Assembly: GCA_017453245.1 (NCBI GenBank)
Contig: JAFTKM010000022.1
Location: forward strand, 1 to 64,000
Direction of reading: 5' to 3'
DNA: 64,000 nucleotides
Source: Clostridia bacterium
GTDB taxonomy: Bacteria; Bacillota; Clostridia; Oscillospirales; CAG-272
Both the position numbers and the translations under genes were made by a program. Of this stretch, positions 1 through 8,738 are shown piece after piece. The notes below the pieces were generated by a model, which worked only from the letters and a program-made list of their open reading frames with translations, searched no databases and was not told where the DNA came from. Position 1 is the first letter of the stretch; each line of letters begins with the position of its first letter.

Positions 1-42
1 ACGCCTTGCGAGTATTTCTTCGCCACTGCCGCGTGACGAAAA

Positions 43-72
43 ATTTCCCCCTGCTGCGCAGCAGGGGGAAAT
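43..72. repeat. Perfect 30-bp palindrome
   Basis: The 15-base arm ATTTCCCCCTGCTGC is followed immediately by its exact reverse complement, with no spacer. As RNA it would form a strong GC-rich hairpin. Neither side has a long T tract, so it is not a textbook terminator. It could be the 3' hairpin of a gene lying before the window or a dispersed palindromic repeat. No gene is visible in bases 1-259. Confidence 0.8.
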
Positions 73-259
73 GAAAGAATCTTATTCAATTAACAAATTC
101 TTTTTGTTTTTTAGTCTGTCTACTTGACAGGGGGCACATTAGTGTCCCATCGCACCGTTCCTTTAATTTTTGCTTTTTCAAAGTGTCACAAAGAAAGACA
201 GACGCATAATATGTAAATGAGCGGTGCAAAATCGCAAACATTCTTCGGAGGAACATATT

Positions 260-358
260 ATGAATAACAACTGTCTTTGCAATCTTTTCGACGATAACTG
301 CACCTGGATCATCATCCTCGCTATTATCGTTGTTTTCTGTTGCTGCTGCCACAACTAA
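260..358 (+). CDS. Small Cys-rich single-pass membrane peptide (32 aa)
   Basis: An ATG at 260 follows a good Shine-Dalgarno site (GGAGGA at 247-252) and opens a 32-residue frame ending in TAA. The peptide begins MNNNCLCNLFDDNC, continues with a hydrophobic run WIIILAIIVVF (one membrane helix) and ends CCCCHN. It is followed by a terminator hairpin at 425-461. Tiny Cys-rich one-helix peptides of this general design occur in Clostridia and some are sporulation-associated; that link is inference. A possible sigma-K-like promoter (AC at 188-189, CATAATATG at 205-213) lies upstream, but the match is weak. The longer frame on the opposite strand has no RBS and looks like a shadow. Confidence 0.7.
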   Translation: MNNNCLCNLFDDNCTWIIILAIIVVFCCCCHN

Positions 359-424
359 TCCTGCGTAATAGCTCGATAGTTTAATTATTTGACAACTTTA
401 GTTAGCAAATAATATTCTTTACGC

Positions 425-461
425 AAAAGCGAGTCACTTTTTTTCTGTGGCTCGCTTTTTT
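425..461. terminator. Bidirectional terminator hairpin
   Basis: Stem GCGAGTCAC (429-437) pairs with GTGGCTCGC (447-455) with one G-T wobble. A-rich sequence lies before it and TTTTTT after it, so it can end the small peptide gene (+) and the DUF4830 gene (-), which converge here. Confidence 0.8.
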
Positions 462-463
462 CG

Positions 464-952
464 TTACTTCAGCTTTGAAGTGTCGAATTCGGTAAGACTC
501 GAGACAAAGCCTCCGTCCGAGGCAGAGGAGATATCAGCGGCAATTATCCGATTTCGATAGACCAGAAGATTAACGTAGACCGTCCCCTCGTGGTCATAGT
601 TTGTAACCTCATAAGAATAGTGGGTAACGCGCTTACGTGTGTACTTTGTCAGATCAAGCCCCTGCGTCTTTTGTATCTGGTTGTACCCGAGAATTACTCT
701 GTCAAAATCCTCGGGCATTGTGAAACTCTCCTCGGTAACAGGCTCTGTCTTTACCTTTATTCCGAAGCCCTCAATAAACGCGACTCTGTCCTCGTTAGTC
801 TTCATACCTCCGTAGTTTATCTCTCTGCCTCCCGCCGAGGCATAAACCGTCTGTGCCTGACCGAGTGTAAGAAGCAGGACGAGAACAGCGATACAAAGAA
901 TAATACATCCGAAGAATTTGAGCGTTGACGCCCTCACAGTATATACAAACAT
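464..952 (-). CDS. DUF4830 domain-containing membrane-anchored protein
   Basis: This 162-residue protein starts MFVYTVRASTLKFF followed by a hydrophobic segment (about residues 12-34), consistent with a signal anchor and an extracytoplasmic C-terminal domain. The N-terminal pattern and the motif region around DRVAFIEGFGIKV match my memory of the clostridial DUF4830 family, which has no known function. The start is supported by GGAGGAATT directly before the ATG. It is monocistronic: it converges with the small peptide gene and has a 427-bp gap behind it. Confidence 0.75.
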   Translation of the reverse strand: MFVYTVRASTLKFFGCIILCIAVLVLLLTLGQAQTVYASAGGREINYGGMKTNEDRVAFIEGFGIKVKTEPVTEESFTMPEDFDRVILGYNQIQKTQGLDLTKYTRKRVTHYSYEVTNYDHEGTVYVNLLVYRNRIIAADISSASDGGFVSSLTEFDTSKLK

Positions 953-1379
953 AATTCCTCCGTATAAAAACTATTGTTACTACTAGAGCATATTCGCCTG
1001 CAACGGAATATATTCCTTGATAATTTGCTTTTGTGAATTAATAAACCGGGACCTTTTTTATCAAGACTATCGCATAGCTTCAGCGGACTAAAGTAAGTCA
1101 GCAAGACTTGAACATATATGCTTGTTATCTTTATTTTCCGGCCTCTGTTATATTAAGGCCATTTTTGCTCGACAGACTCTCAAGGATGAAGGAGCTAGAA
1201 TGTTGCTCTCCCCCGGCTTGAAACGTGTTATTTGTATTCAAGCATTTTTTTGGGGGCGCCAATTAATCGGCAAAAAAAGAAACGCAGATGGCCAAAACTA
1301 CCGTTTTTTCCGGTACAGTCATCTGCATTTTCTTTGTTTTATCATATTTCAGGTAGGTTGGAGCGTACTTATGTCGCTT
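953..1379. other. Gene-free interval, 427 bp
   Basis: No frame here has a convincing start signal; the plus-strand frames between 1122 and 1451 lack an RBS and cover a terminator. The interval should hold the promoter of the DUF4830 gene, but I find no clear -35/-10 pair. Its 3' part holds the terminator hairpin at 1272-1336. Confidence 0.5.
1272..1336 (-). terminator. Nested hairpin terminator of the large minus-strand block
   Basis: GCAGATG (1284-1290) pairs with CATCTGC (1320-1326). Inside it, TACCG and CGGTA form a second small hairpin around an A/T loop. On the minus strand the stem is followed by GTTTCTTTTTTT, a good rho-independent T tract. It sits after the last gene of the co-directional block that ends at 1380. 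Confidence 0.75.
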
Positions 1380-1625
1380 TTATTCCTTTTTATCCTCACC
1401 GAAGAACACAAGAGCGGAAATAGCGCTCATAGCACTCGAGAAAAGGAATAGGACGCCGAGCTGACCGATCATATCGGTAACAAATGGCTTGCCTGCCTCG
1501 GGGTGCCATACAAGAGTAATGCCCTCGTCTGTGACGAAGTGGAAGAAGAAGTAGGCTATCGCAAGCACACATATGCCTATTATCAAAGTAATAAGAGATA
1601 GCTTAAGTAATTTTTTCTTAGTCAT
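1380..1625 (-). CDS. Small two-helix membrane protein, unknown
   Basis: An 81-residue protein with a lysine-rich N-terminus, a hydrophobic helix at about residues 9-30 and a second at about 53-74, then an acidic/basic tail (GEDKKE). It starts 10 bp after the GH78-like gene with RBS AAAGGTG, so it is probably the last gene of that transcript. I do not recognise a family. Confidence 0.65.
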   Translation of the reverse strand: MTKKKLLKLSLITLIIGICVLAIAYFFFHFVTDEGITLVWHPEAGKPFVTDMIGQLGVLFLFSSAMSAISALVFFGEDKKE

Positions 1626-1635
1626 TTTTTCACCT

Positions 1636-3087
1636 TTATATTCCGTATTTTCTTAAGAAGTAGGTCGGAGTGCAGCTCCAGGCGTGGCACATACTGTTTA
1701 CCTTTTTGTCATCGTATGGAGAGAATGAAGGATCACCCGGGACGTACGCCTCAAAGAAGGTGTCCGCGCCAAGGCTTACCATTCCGCCCCAAATGCGCCT
1801 GATATATGCGACTGCCTCGTCGATGAGTCCCACCTTGAAGAGCGCCTCGACCGTATAGTGATGCATATAGGGAGTAAAGGGCTTGACGCTTTCCTCCGAG
1901 CCTATAACGTCGAGCATCAGGCGTTTTGCCTCCTCGCCTTCTATTACTCCGCCAAGGACACACCACGCGCTTGCGTGCACGCTGTACTGACCGCCGTCGC
2001 GCTCGTTGATAAACGCGCCGCGCTCCTTGTTAAAGAGGACTCTCTGCGCCGCGGCTCTGCCCTTCTCAAGTCTTTCGCGGAAGATACTTGCATCATCCGA
2101 TCCGATATTCTGAAGGGTGGCGGCGAGATTGTCAAGAGTGTAGAGATACACGCCGAAGTGAGCGCTGACCTTCTTGAGTCCCGCGCACCAATCAATGAAC
2201 ATATCCTCCTCGGGAACGACGAGTATGCCGTCTTCATCGAGGCAGGCGTTGGCTGACTCCATCAATGACTTTGCGAGCGGATAGAGCTCGTCAAAGGTCT
2301 CTCTGTCACCGATATGATTGAAGTAGTCGCACAGCGTGTTGACGTACATCATCGAGTAGTCGACTATATGCCAGCTGCCCGTATAGTAGATGGGATTCTC
2401 GTAAACGTAGGCGGGAAGGAAGCCGAGTGAGTTACGGTCTGCCGCCGCAAAGAGGTAAAGACATCTTTTAACCAAAGCGGTATCACGGAAGGTGTAATAA
2501 TTGGCGAGAGCCTCAAGTCTGAGGTCTCCTATCCAGAGCCTTCTGTCACGCTTAGGTCCGTCCTCAAAGACACGCTGCATACAGTTTTTCAGCGTGTTTA
2601 CCGCTACACGGTCTATGGCTTCGAGCTCGGAGTCATCGTTTTTATACGGGATGAGTTTTGACTCGTCGGCGCTTGTTTCAGCCTCAAACGTGAAGTCGGA
2701 GAGCGAGAGTCTTTTAGGTGTATGTATAACCTCAAGGCGTACGTATCTTGCCGCATATCTGCGAGACAGACGGTAAATACCGGGGAAGTCTATCTTGACG
2801 GTATCCTCCTGTATCCACGACTCACACAGCCAGCCGCCATAGGATGAGTAGTCGTGATCTATCTCAGCCTCGGTCTCGAAAAATCTGATTCTCAAGGTCA
2901 CGGGAGCGTCAATATATTCGTCAACGTACCACATCTTAAAGGAGAGGTAGCCGACGTAGTGATTGCCAAGATCAACGGTAAGGGAATCTCCCTTGTCAAG
3001 CACGGTAAGAGAAACGTCGGGGCGTATCTCTCTCCTTTTTATTTCGGGCAGATTTTCATCTGCTTTTCTAAGAAAATATTCGTTCAT
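1636..3087 (-). CDS. GH78-like alpha-L-rhamnosidase-type glycoside hydrolase
   Basis: A 483-residue protein with a beta-sandwich-like N-terminal part (1-140) and an (alpha/alpha)6-barrel region. DGPKRDRRLWIGD (176-188) corresponds to the DCPxREerlgWtGD signature of bacterial GH78 rhamnosidase catalytic domains. The protein is shorter than typical GH78 enzymes (700-1000 aa), has no signal peptide and is therefore probably cytoplasmic, acting on imported rhamnosides or related oligosaccharides. An RBS-like GAGG precedes the ATG. It lies 36 bp after the previous membrane-protein gene. Family membership is reasonably firm; the actual substrate is not. Confidence 0.75.
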   Translation of the reverse strand: MNEYFLRKADENLPEIKRREIRPDVSLTVLDKGDSLTVDLGNHYVGYLSFKMWYVDEYIDAPVTLRIRFFETEAEIDHDYSSYGGWLCESWIQEDTVKIDFPGIYRLSRRYAARYVRLEVIHTPKRLSLSDFTFEAETSADESKLIPYKNDDSELEAIDRVAVNTLKNCMQRVFEDGPKRDRRLWIGDLRLEALANYYTFRDTALVKRCLYLFAAADRNSLGFLPAYVYENPIYYTGSWHIVDYSMMYVNTLCDYFNHIGDRETFDELYPLAKSLMESANACLDEDGILVVPEEDMFIDWCAGLKKVSAHFGVYLYTLDNLAATLQNIGSDDASIFRERLEKGRAAAQRVLFNKERGAFINERDGGQYSVHASAWCVLGGVIEGEEAKRLMLDVIGSEESVKPFTPYMHHYTVEALFKVGLIDEAVAYIRRIWGGMVSLGADTFFEAYVPGDPSFSPYDDKKVNSMCHAWSCTPTYFLRKYGI

Positions 3088-3123
3088 TTTAACCTCGTAA
3101 TTACACCTTGACAGCCTGAATTA

Positions 3124-3858
3124 TTACTCGTCTTTGCCATTATCGGAAGCCTCGTTGTTTTCGCTCTCTGAGGCCTTTATTTCTTCCTCGGATGATGTCT
3201 GCGGCGTAACATCCGCAGAGTGGGGCTCACCGTCTTTTTCAGCCGCGTTTTTATCATTTACCTTGCGCTTACCAAACGAGAACAAGCCGCGTCTTTCCTT
3301 CTTTTCATCGTCAAAATTAAAGGGCTCCTCGTCTCCCTCGGGGTAGACCATAGCGCCGCTGTCGAGCATACCGCGAAGGAGTGACTCAAGCTCGTCTGCC
3401 TGCTCACTCGAGAAGGTCAAGATCTCAACGGTGCGCTTACCGTCGCCTATATACGCGGAAATCTTATGTACAACTACGCCGTCTTTTTCCTTTTTCGTTT
3501 TACGGTCGACGTAGTTTATATCATCAAAATTATACTGTTTTTTAAATGGATTGTAAACAATCATTAACTTATTCGGCGAATTGAGAACTATTTTACTGAA
3601 TATCGCTCCGATGCTAGTCCACAAAGCGCCAAGCACAATAAGAGGAAATGCCAGCTTGAAAAGAAGCATATTCCAGATGTCACCAAGAAGGAAGGTACCC
3701 ACGACGCAAAGAATGATCAGGACGACTCCCAAAACGCCCGAGGCTATCGCTGAGCGATTTTTGATTATTACCGTATCACCTTGATTAATTATCGAAAGGT
3801 TCTTTTTTTCGGGGGCACCCTTCACGGATTTCTTGTTTGTCTTTTTCTTGCTTTTCAT
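3124..3858 (-). CDS. Membrane protein with acidic C-terminal tail, unknown
   Basis: A 244-residue protein with a basic N-terminus (KKKTNKK), two hydrophobic helices (about 38-60 and 67-90), a soluble domain of roughly 90 residues resembling the bacterial PH-like fold of small membrane proteins, and a low-complexity Glu/Asp/Ser tail. GGAGGAAAACAC precedes the ATG. It overlaps the stop of the preceding gene (ATGA, 3855-3858), so the two are translationally coupled. The PH-like suggestion rests on layout only. Confidence 0.7.
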   Translation of the reverse strand: MKSKKKTNKKSVKGAPEKKNLSIINQGDTVIIKNRSAIASGVLGVVLIILCVVGTFLLGDIWNMLLFKLAFPLIVLGALWTSIGAIFSKIVLNSPNKLMIVYNPFKKQYNFDDINYVDRKTKKEKDGVVVHKISAYIGDGKRTVEILTFSSEQADELESLLRGMLDSGAMVYPEGDEEPFNFDDEKKERRGLFSFGKRKVNDKNAAEKDGEPHSADVTPQTSSEEEIKASESENNEASDNGKDE

Positions 3859-4649
3859 GTGTTTTCCTCCACTTCAGAGTTATTTACATCGCCGTCGACA
3901 ATAGGAGTATCGGGGCTTTCTTTAAGGTCGGTATTCTCACTTGCGTGGTCGAAGAATCTCGCGGTAAAGCGGTCGAGTAAGGCAACGCCCTGCATACCGA
4001 CGGTAAGGACAAGCACAACGCCAAAGTAGTAGGCAACGAGAGTCGCCCAGAAGCTACCGAAGATATCGATCATATATATCGACGCGGAGCCGTAAGGGTC
4101 CATACCGAAGTGATTCCTATGATATATAAAGTTCAGGATAACTCCAAAGGTGATAATTGAAAGCGTGAATACTATCGATTTTACCCAATGCTTGAAATCA
4201 GCCTTGACCTGATGGGAGAGCACAAGGAAAATTCCGTATAGCGAGCAGACCATATGGCACACCGCCTCGCTGGTGTAAACGAAGGTCGCCTCGGTGTTAA
4301 AATTGAAAATATAATCGTGCTCGGGGCTGATGAGCATCGCAAAAAACATACCCACGTTGAGCGCCGCCAACGCGCTGTAAGCATAATCCTTAACCCAATC
4401 CTTCACGAAGGGGACGAGAAGTATCACGGTAAACATAAGAGGGCTGATGTTGCCGAGCGTCATCCATCCGTCACGAAGCCACCCCTTCTGGTAGGATGCG
4501 TAATTCCAGCAGGAGTAAGCAATAAGATTTGCGATTATGAAAAGTGTGTTCCACAGCTTTACGTTAATTTTTGATCGGTAAAAGCACATTATGGAGAGAG
4601 TAACGAAGAAGAAAAATGTGAAAATACCGAGAACAACGGTCATATCCAT
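3855..4649 (-). CDS. Polytopic integral membrane protein (YwaF-like?)
   Basis: A 264-residue protein with about seven hydrophobic helices and an acidic C-terminal tail. Its general layout, with repeated aromatic-rich helices and a motif near YHRNHFGMDP, resembles the YwaF/TIGR02206 family of unknown function, but I cannot confirm this. The start at 4649 has GAGGTCAGCT upstream. It lies 10 bp after the LRR gene and overlaps the next gene by 4 bp. Confidence 0.7.
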   Translation of the reverse strand: MDMTVVLGIFTFFFFVTLSIMCFYRSKINVKLWNTLFIIANLIAYSCWNYASYQKGWLRDGWMTLGNISPLMFTVILLVPFVKDWVKDYAYSALAALNVGMFFAMLISPEHDYIFNFNTEATFVYTSEAVCHMVCSLYGIFLVLSHQVKADFKHWVKSIVFTLSIITFGVILNFIYHRNHFGMDPYGSASIYMIDIFGSFWATLVAYYFGVVLVLTVGMQGVALLDRFTARFFDHASENTDLKESPDTPIVDGDVNNSEVEENT

Positions 4650-4659
4650 AGAGCTGACC

Positions 4660-5751
4660 TCACGATAACCAGCCGCCCTTATCGGGCTCCTCGGGAATCT
4701 CGGGCTCTACGTATCCCCAGACTATCAAGGCGCGGCACCAATTCTCTGCCCAGCCCTCGGGCTTCTCCAAAGCGGGAGTCTTTACAGTGAGCGAATCATT
4801 GTCAAAGGCGTATTCGCCGATCTTCTCCACGGTCACGGGTAAGATAACCTCAACGAGCGCGGGACAATCCTTAAATGCGTAAGAGCCGATCTCGAGGAGT
4901 CCCTCGTATACAGACTCGTAATCGGCATCCTCGGGTATGCTCTCAGCATCCTTCTTACCTGCGGGGGTTGAAAGATCGATCATCTCGCCGTCAACGTATA
5001 TATATTCCCTTGTTTCAAAGGTCACCGACTCAAGAGAGGTACAGCCCTCAAACGCGCCGCTCTCAATAACCTTGACGCCTGCGGGTATGACTATTTCCTT
5101 AAGAGAGGTGCAGCCCTTGAAGGCGCCCTCGGGAATGACGGTGAGAGTCTCGGGAAGCACGACTCTCTCAAGCGACGTGCAGTCCATAAAGGCGTACTTG
5201 CCGAGCTTGGTAAGTGTGCCGGGAAGCTCAACCGAGATAAGCGAGTCACAGTCTCTGAAAACGCTCTCGCCGATGGAAAGAATACCGTCGAGCATATGAA
5301 TTCCGGTTATACCGTCGCGGTCGCGGAAGGCCTCGTCACGTATGCCAAGCACCTTTTTATTGTCGTGGTAAACTCCGACGTAGACGTCACCCGAAAGGTC
5401 GCGGAAGCACCCGACGATCTCGCAGTAGTTGCTGTCCTCGCTGGAGGTGTAGTCAAAGCCTACGCTCGTCTCCCACTCCCAGACCGCCTTGATGACAACG
5501 TCACGGGTTATCTGCTTATAGGATGCGCTCCAGGAGTGGAGATAACATCCGTCCTTGGCAACTGTGGGAGGAGTCGCATTCTTACCCTGAGGCACGACCT
5601 GCTCAAGGTCGCCCGAGATGAGAGTGCCGCCGTTAAGATCAAATGTGACCGTATAGCTCTTCTTACCCGCGAAGAAGATAAGAATGAGTATCACGGCAAT
5701 CGCAACAAACTCAACGCCGAGAATAATACCAAGCTTTATTTTCTGTTTCAT
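4660..5751 (-). CDS. Membrane-anchored BspA-type leucine-rich repeat protein
   Basis: A 363-residue protein. A single N-terminal membrane helix (about 7-30) is followed by an InlB B-repeat/Listeria-Bacteroides-type beta domain (YTVTFDLNGGTL ... HSWSASYKQITRD ... KAVWEWE). BspA-type LRR_5 repeats follow (IGESVFRDCDSLISVELP, LGKYAFMDCTSLERVVLP, IPEGAFKGCTSLKEIVIP and IESGAFEGCTSLESVTF). Such proteins are displayed outside the cell and bind host or environmental ligands. AAGGAAAAATAT precedes the ATG. It has no sortase motif, so anchoring is by the N-terminal helix. Confidence 0.88.
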   Translation of the reverse strand: MKQKIKLGIILGVEFVAIAVILILIFFAGKKSYTVTFDLNGGTLISGDLEQVVPQGKNATPPTVAKDGCYLHSWSASYKQITRDVVIKAVWEWETSVGFDYTSSEDSNYCEIVGCFRDLSGDVYVGVYHDNKKVLGIRDEAFRDRDGITGIHMLDGILSIGESVFRDCDSLISVELPGTLTKLGKYAFMDCTSLERVVLPETLTVIPEGAFKGCTSLKEIVIPAGVKVIESGAFEGCTSLESVTFETREYIYVDGEMIDLSTPAGKKDAESIPEDADYESVYEGLLEIGSYAFKDCPALVEVILPVTVEKIGEYAFDNDSLTVKTPALEKPEGWAENWCRALIVWGYVEPEIPEEPDKGGWLS

Positions 5752-5769
5752 ATATTTTTCCTTTACCGT

Positions 5770-6279
5770 TTAGTGAATCTTTATCTGGCACATTTTCATA
5801 GTGGTGATGGCCGCCGCGTGCGTTTCGGGTGTGACACCCGCGCAGCAGGACGAGTCAACAAGCACCTCTCTTTCGGGAAAATGAGCCTTTATCAAAAGCG
5901 CGTTGCTGATAACGCAAATATCCGTACAAAGACCGATAAGCTCTACCGAGTCAAACTCAACGCCCCGAAGGTAGGAGGCAAGCTCAACCGAGCCGAAGGT
6001 AAGCTTCTCGAATATAAGCTCGTGGGAGCGGAGAATATCGGAGGGGATATCGTGTCCCTCGGTGCCCTTTATACAGTGCCTGACGGGAAGATTTCTTCCC
6101 TCATTTGTTTCAAGATAATTCTCAAAGTGCGTGTCCTTGGTGTAGATAACGAGGCCGCCGTCATTCTCATACTGCTTGATCTTCTCAATGACGTTAGGTA
6201 CTATCGCGACCGCCTCGGGAGTGCCGAGTGAGCCGTCAATAAAATCATTTTGCATATCAACAACAACCAGAATTTTCAT
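5770..6279 (-). CDS. Isochorismatase-superfamily cysteine hydrolase (nicotinamidase-like)
   Basis: A 169-residue cytosolic enzyme. The superfamily triad is visible as D8 (VVDMQNDF), K92 (FEKLTFGS) and C122 (GLCTDICV). A TKDTHFENY segment occupies the position of the metal-binding DxH region of nicotinamidases, but the second His pattern is altered, so nicotinamide may not be the substrate. Length and motifs match the cysteine hydrolases common in gut Firmicutes. The RBS AGGAG precedes the ATG. It lies 18 bp from the LRR gene. Confidence 0.85.
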   Translation of the reverse strand: MKILVVVDMQNDFIDGSLGTPEAVAIVPNVIEKIKQYENDGGLVIYTKDTHFENYLETNEGRNLPVRHCIKGTEGHDIPSDILRSHELIFEKLTFGSVELASYLRGVEFDSVELIGLCTDICVISNALLIKAHFPEREVLVDSSCCAGVTPETHAAAITTMKMCQIKIH

Positions 6280-6302
6280 TTTAAACTCCTAAAAAGTAAA
6301 TT

Positions 6303-7949
6303 TTACTTTGCAATATTCAGTCCTTTGCTCGAACGAAGCGTTTTCATAGAGTCCTTGCGCTTTTTATCTGTTTTTGCTTTTCTGCGCATAATGCCCATTA
6401 TGATCTTATTCAGAACGATAACGAACAGAGTTCCTAAGAAGAAGCCTGCCATATCAATAAGCACGTCCTGTATCTTGCCGTATCTGCCGGGGATAAAGGT
6501 CTGCGCGATCTCTGTGATGGCGGCTATCGGCAAAGCGGTCATAACGTACGCCGCAAATCTTGCCGCCGGATCAACTATGTAGACGTAGCGGAACATATAC
6601 ATCGAAACAATCGCAAGAGTGGCGAAGAGTCCGATATGCCCGATGACCTTGGATACGTAGAGGCTGACGTCCTTCCATATTATTGCCAGGATATCCTTGT
6701 TCTCTTCGATCTCAAGGGTGTAGGTGTCCTCGACTCTGGTATATCCGTCGTCGATAACAAGCTTGAAGGTGGTAGTGCCGTGATTCTTCGGCGTAATTGT
6801 GAAGCTACGTCCCGAGGAGGTGATCTTCACCATAGACTCGTCGTACTCAAACTTCATTTTCTCGTAGGTAATGGGTGAGGTAGTGTACTTCACGTTGTAG
6901 GTCATAACGTCGGTGTCGAGCATCTTGATGTAGTGGCTTTCCTTCACCGCTTCATCCGTAACGTACGGAACGGATATACCGTTTCTGACCTTGATCGTAA
7001 AGGTTTTGGAAAAGCCGTTCGGGAGAGTTATGGTTACTTCCTTATTTCCGACCGATTTGAAGTATGGATGACCTGCACTTGTCAGGTACACGTTTTCGCC
7101 CTCGCAGGTGATGGTATAGTCGGTGGGAAGATATTGCCCGTCCTTCTCAAGCAGGAGAATAAATCCGTAGCCTCTCGTAGCAACAAACTCCTCGGAGCTG
7201 ACACTACTGTTGCCGAGCTTTATCGTGTCAAAGCTCTCGGGCTCTGATGCTCGCTCAGCAATAACGAACTCGCTCGATGACTCGGATGCGCCGTTGTCAT
7301 ATCTGACGGTAAAGGTGAGCTTCTCACCCTCGGGTGTTGCCGCCTTGGGTACAAGAGCGCCATCCTCACGCTTGTCAAAATATCTCTCGTCATACTCAAG
7401 ATCGTAGGTCTTGACGTTATACGTTGACGCCCCCGCGGGAACGTGCGAGAATGCGTAAACGGGCACACCGACGTACAGAGTCTTTACTGCGTGTCCCTGC
7501 CCCTTTACAAAGTAGGCGCAATCAAATTCCTTCGGATATTGCTTGGTAAATTTGAAGGTAACGATCTTCTCAAAATCGTCGTCGTACTTCGAGGTTATCC
7601 TCACCTTTGCAAGAAGGAATTGTCCCTCAAAATCGGCGCTTGCGAGAAGTCTGCCTCGGTCGGAGACTGTCAGATACTCGGGAGTCAGCGACTCAAACTC
7701 AAGGCCGTCGTCACCGCGGATATCTCCATATGAAGTGTAGGTGACGTACTGATATTTACCCGCCATAAGGACGTCGTCCTCTGTGACACTTGTAACTACG
7801 TCTGTAATATTCACTTTATCAAGCGTATTCTGAACAAACGTCGCAACCGCCCTTGAAACGTCTCCTCCAAAAATGATGAGGAGCGTCACAAACGTTGCGT
7901 ATAGGACGTATAGTAAAACCGCAATTCTTTTTTTCTTTCTTAAGCTCAA
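6303..7949 (-). CDS. VanZ-domain membrane protein with large extracellular insert (copy 1)
   Basis: A 548-residue protein. An N-terminal membrane helix (about 9-30) is followed by roughly 380 residues of predicted beta-rich, Ig-like extracytoplasmic sequence. Three further helices then carry a VanZ-like signature (IGHIGLFA ... EIAQTFIPGR ... QDVLIDMAGFFLGT). Ordinary VanZ-family proteins are 150-200 residues, and the insert sits where the first outside loop would be. The start is a TTG at 7949 with GGGAG eight bases upstream. It is paralogous along its whole length to the protein at 10845-12383. Function unknown; VanZ relatives are linked to glycopeptide and lipid tolerance. Confidence 0.85.
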   Translation of the reverse strand: MSLRKKKRIAVLLYVLYATFVTLLIIFGGDVSRAVATFVQNTLDKVNITDVVTSVTEDDVLMAGKYQYVTYTSYGDIRGDDGLEFESLTPEYLTVSDRGRLLASADFEGQFLLAKVRITSKYDDDFEKIVTFKFTKQYPKEFDCAYFVKGQGHAVKTLYVGVPVYAFSHVPAGASTYNVKTYDLEYDERYFDKREDGALVPKAATPEGEKLTFTVRYDNGASESSSEFVIAERASEPESFDTIKLGNSSVSSEEFVATRGYGFILLLEKDGQYLPTDYTITCEGENVYLTSAGHPYFKSVGNKEVTITLPNGFSKTFTIKVRNGISVPYVTDEAVKESHYIKMLDTDVMTYNVKYTTSPITYEKMKFEYDESMVKITSSGRSFTITPKNHGTTTFKLVIDDGYTRVEDTYTLEIEENKDILAIIWKDVSLYVSKVIGHIGLFATLAIVSMYMFRYVYIVDPAARFAAYVMTALPIAAITEIAQTFIPGRYGKIQDVLIDMAGFFLGTLFVIVLNKIIMGIMRRKAKTDKKRKDSMKTLRSSKGLNIAK

Positions 7950-8039
7950 AACGTGTTCTCCCTTTTATTTTTCGCGAGTGAGATATACCTCATACACTCG
8001 CAGTTTTTCTTTAAATCCTTTATCTTTCCGTATGCCGGC

Positions 8040-8663
8040 TCACGCTTCTGCCGAACCGTCCGGCATGTATATAAACTGCTCTGCTCCGGTGTCACGGATA
8101 AGCATTCTCGGATCCTTGTATTTTGCGATAAGTATCAGTATGTACATGTCTCCGCAACATCCGCCAAGATGTATGGCAAAAAGTGACACGGACAGCAAAT
8201 ATAGCGTGGGGTTTAAGAAGAAGCATATCGCAATCAAGGGAATGAAAATTGCGCTGAAGATAACCAGAGGCCCCGCGGCGGAGCGTTTTGCAGTTCTCGC
8301 ATACGTATAGATGTGGGGTACACCGCAAAATGCACAGCTCCAACTAAAGCCAAAGGTAAGCTTCTCGCCGGTCATTCTCTTATAGAAGAAGCCGTGTGTC
8401 AGCTCGTGGAGAACTATGTAGCCAAGCATCGCGAGAATGAACGCTAAAAGCGTCGGGATGTATTTTACGGCTACCGTTGTTCTTGCGCCACCGAAAAGGT
8501 TGGCAATAACGATTGCTCCGCCTATCACAACCGCCGCGATCACCAAAGCTATCAGGTTAAAAATTATACCGAGCTTCGGACTCTTAGCATCAAGGTGAAC
8601 GACCAGCTTATAGCCCTCGGGAAGCTCTCTTTCAAAATTCTTTCGAGGTGAGATGTTGAGCAT
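8040..8663 (-). CDS. DUF3267 family membrane zinc metallopeptidase-like protein
   Basis: A 207-residue integral membrane protein with a zincin HELTH motif (residues 86-90) at the end of its second hydrophobic helix, followed by further helices. This is the layout of DUF3267, a putative membrane peptidase family. The ATG at 8663 is chosen over the longer frame because AGGAGGA lies directly before it. The C-terminal half has the extra Cys pair SCAFCG. The substrate is unknown. It is in the same direction as both neighbours, with a 76-bp upstream gap. Confidence 0.8.
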   Translation of the reverse strand: MLNISPRKNFERELPEGYKLVVHLDAKSPKLGIIFNLIALVIAAVVIGGAIVIANLFGGARTTVAVKYIPTLLAFILAMLGYIVLHELTHGFFYKRMTGEKLTFGFSWSCAFCGVPHIYTYARTAKRSAAGPLVIFSAIFIPLIAICFFLNPTLYLLSVSLFAIHLGGCCGDMYILILIAKYKDPRMLIRDTGAEQFIYMPDGSAEA

Positions 8664-8738
8664 ATTTTCTCCTCCTGTTTTTATGTAAATAACAAATATT
8701 CCACTTTGCAATAGGCAAGGCGCAGACCGGCGCGAGGC

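Noticed and set aside
1122..1451. 109-codon plus-strand frame in the gap before the small membrane protein
   Set aside because: No RBS, and it runs through a terminator hairpin and into a supported minus-strand gene.
5296..6231. 311-codon plus-strand frame over the LRR and cysteine hydrolase genes
   Set aside because: It overlaps two well-supported minus-strand genes and has no recognisable domain.
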